In this document: in pieces, positions 6,540-6,582 of the stretch
Numbering within the stretch: position 1 is the stretch's first letter
Layout: each line of letters begins with the position of its first letter
DNA from: an uncultured Bacteroides sp.
Lineage (GTDB): Bacteria > Bacteroidota > Bacteroidia > Bacteroidales > Bacteroidaceae
DNA length: 6,582 nt
NCBI GenBank assembly: GCA_900553185.1
Contig: USCT01000044.1
Span: 1-6,582 of the forward strand
Direction: 5' to 3'
Program-made: the position numbers and the translations under genes
The notes under the pieces: model-generated
What the model was told of the DNA's origin: nothing
The model's input: the letters and a program-made list of their open reading frames with translations, nothing else
The model's database searches: none

Positions 6540-6569
6540 TTGCGAGAATGGAAAAAGTGCGTACCTTTG
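6540..6569 (+). promoter_or_regulatory. Strong Bacteroidetes-type promoter reading right, out of the window
   Basis: TTG (6540-6542) is followed by 19 bp and then TACCTTTG (6562-6569), matching the Bacteroides -33/-7 consensus at ideal spacing. Transcription should begin near 6575, and the gene lies beyond the right edge. The sequence continues as CAACCGC, the same extension as in the leftward promoter at 37-44. The product cannot be told from this window. Confidence 0.78.
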
Positions 6570-6582
6570 CAACCGCTTTCGA

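Larger units (their letters stand above)
6145..6561. other. Gene-free divergent intergenic region
   Basis: About 420 bases between the leftward glycerate kinase promoter and the rightward promoter at the window end contain no credible coding sequence on either strand. In order it holds a plain stretch (6145-6298), a 22-bp-phased repeat array (6300-6378), a GC-rich palindrome (6398-6411), an AT-rich stretch (about 6411-6527) and a second palindrome (6528-6537). The AT-rich part includes a weak hairpin, CAGAAT (6451-6456) with ATTCTG (6472-6477). The only ORFs seen are 24 and 15 codons long and look like chance. The length and ordered elements suggest a regulatory region for one or both flanking genes. 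Confidence 0.7.

Overview
The window reads as ordinary chromosome from a member of the Bacteroidales (Bacteroides, Phocaeicola or Parabacteroides type). The promoters point this way: instead of sigma70 -35/-10 boxes, the intergenic regions carry the Bacteroidetes pattern TTG/TTTG, about 19-20 bp, then TAnnTTTG. The proteins also look Bacteroidetes-like, and Shine-Dalgarno sequences are weak or absent. I see no phage, transposon, CRISPR or tRNA/rRNA gene, and no compositional break in the coding part.

Layout, left to right. Bases 1-183 hold no gene. They contain a leftward promoter (37-67) that drives something beyond the left edge, and two inverted repeats (66-96 and 115-162) that probably end the transcript arriving from the right. 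From 184 to 6108 there are five genes, all on the minus strand. In transcription order they are a glycerate kinase (4963-6108), then sppA (3121-4887), lpxK (2000-3106), punA (1234-2043) and thiL (184-1227). The glycerate kinase has its own TAnnTTTG promoter. A second promoter at 4917-4947 starts the tightly packed sppA-lpxK-punA-thiL unit, with gaps of 14 bp, a 44 bp overlap, and 6 bp.

The four-gene unit is a housekeeping mix: an inner-membrane signal peptide peptidase, the lipid A 4'-kinase, a purine salvage phosphorylase and the last kinase of thiamine pyrophosphate synthesis. The first two share an envelope setting. The other two are linked mainly by co-transcription, and no single pathway joins all four.

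Bases 6109-6582 are non-coding. Beyond the glycerate kinase promoter they hold the least explained part of the window. A 13-base motif, GTNCGTTCGTTTG, occurs four times at an exact 22-bp period (6300-6378). A 14-bp GC-rich palindrome follows (6398-6411), then an AT-rich stretch, a second palindrome (6528-6537) and a very good rightward promoter (6540-6569) reading out of the window. The two outward promoters at the window edges share a 16-base core.

I found no clearly new multi-gene system. The best candidate for something undescribed is the 22-bp-phased array, which looks like a cis-regulatory protein-binding site. The next is a purine-specificity residue change in the nucleoside phosphorylase.
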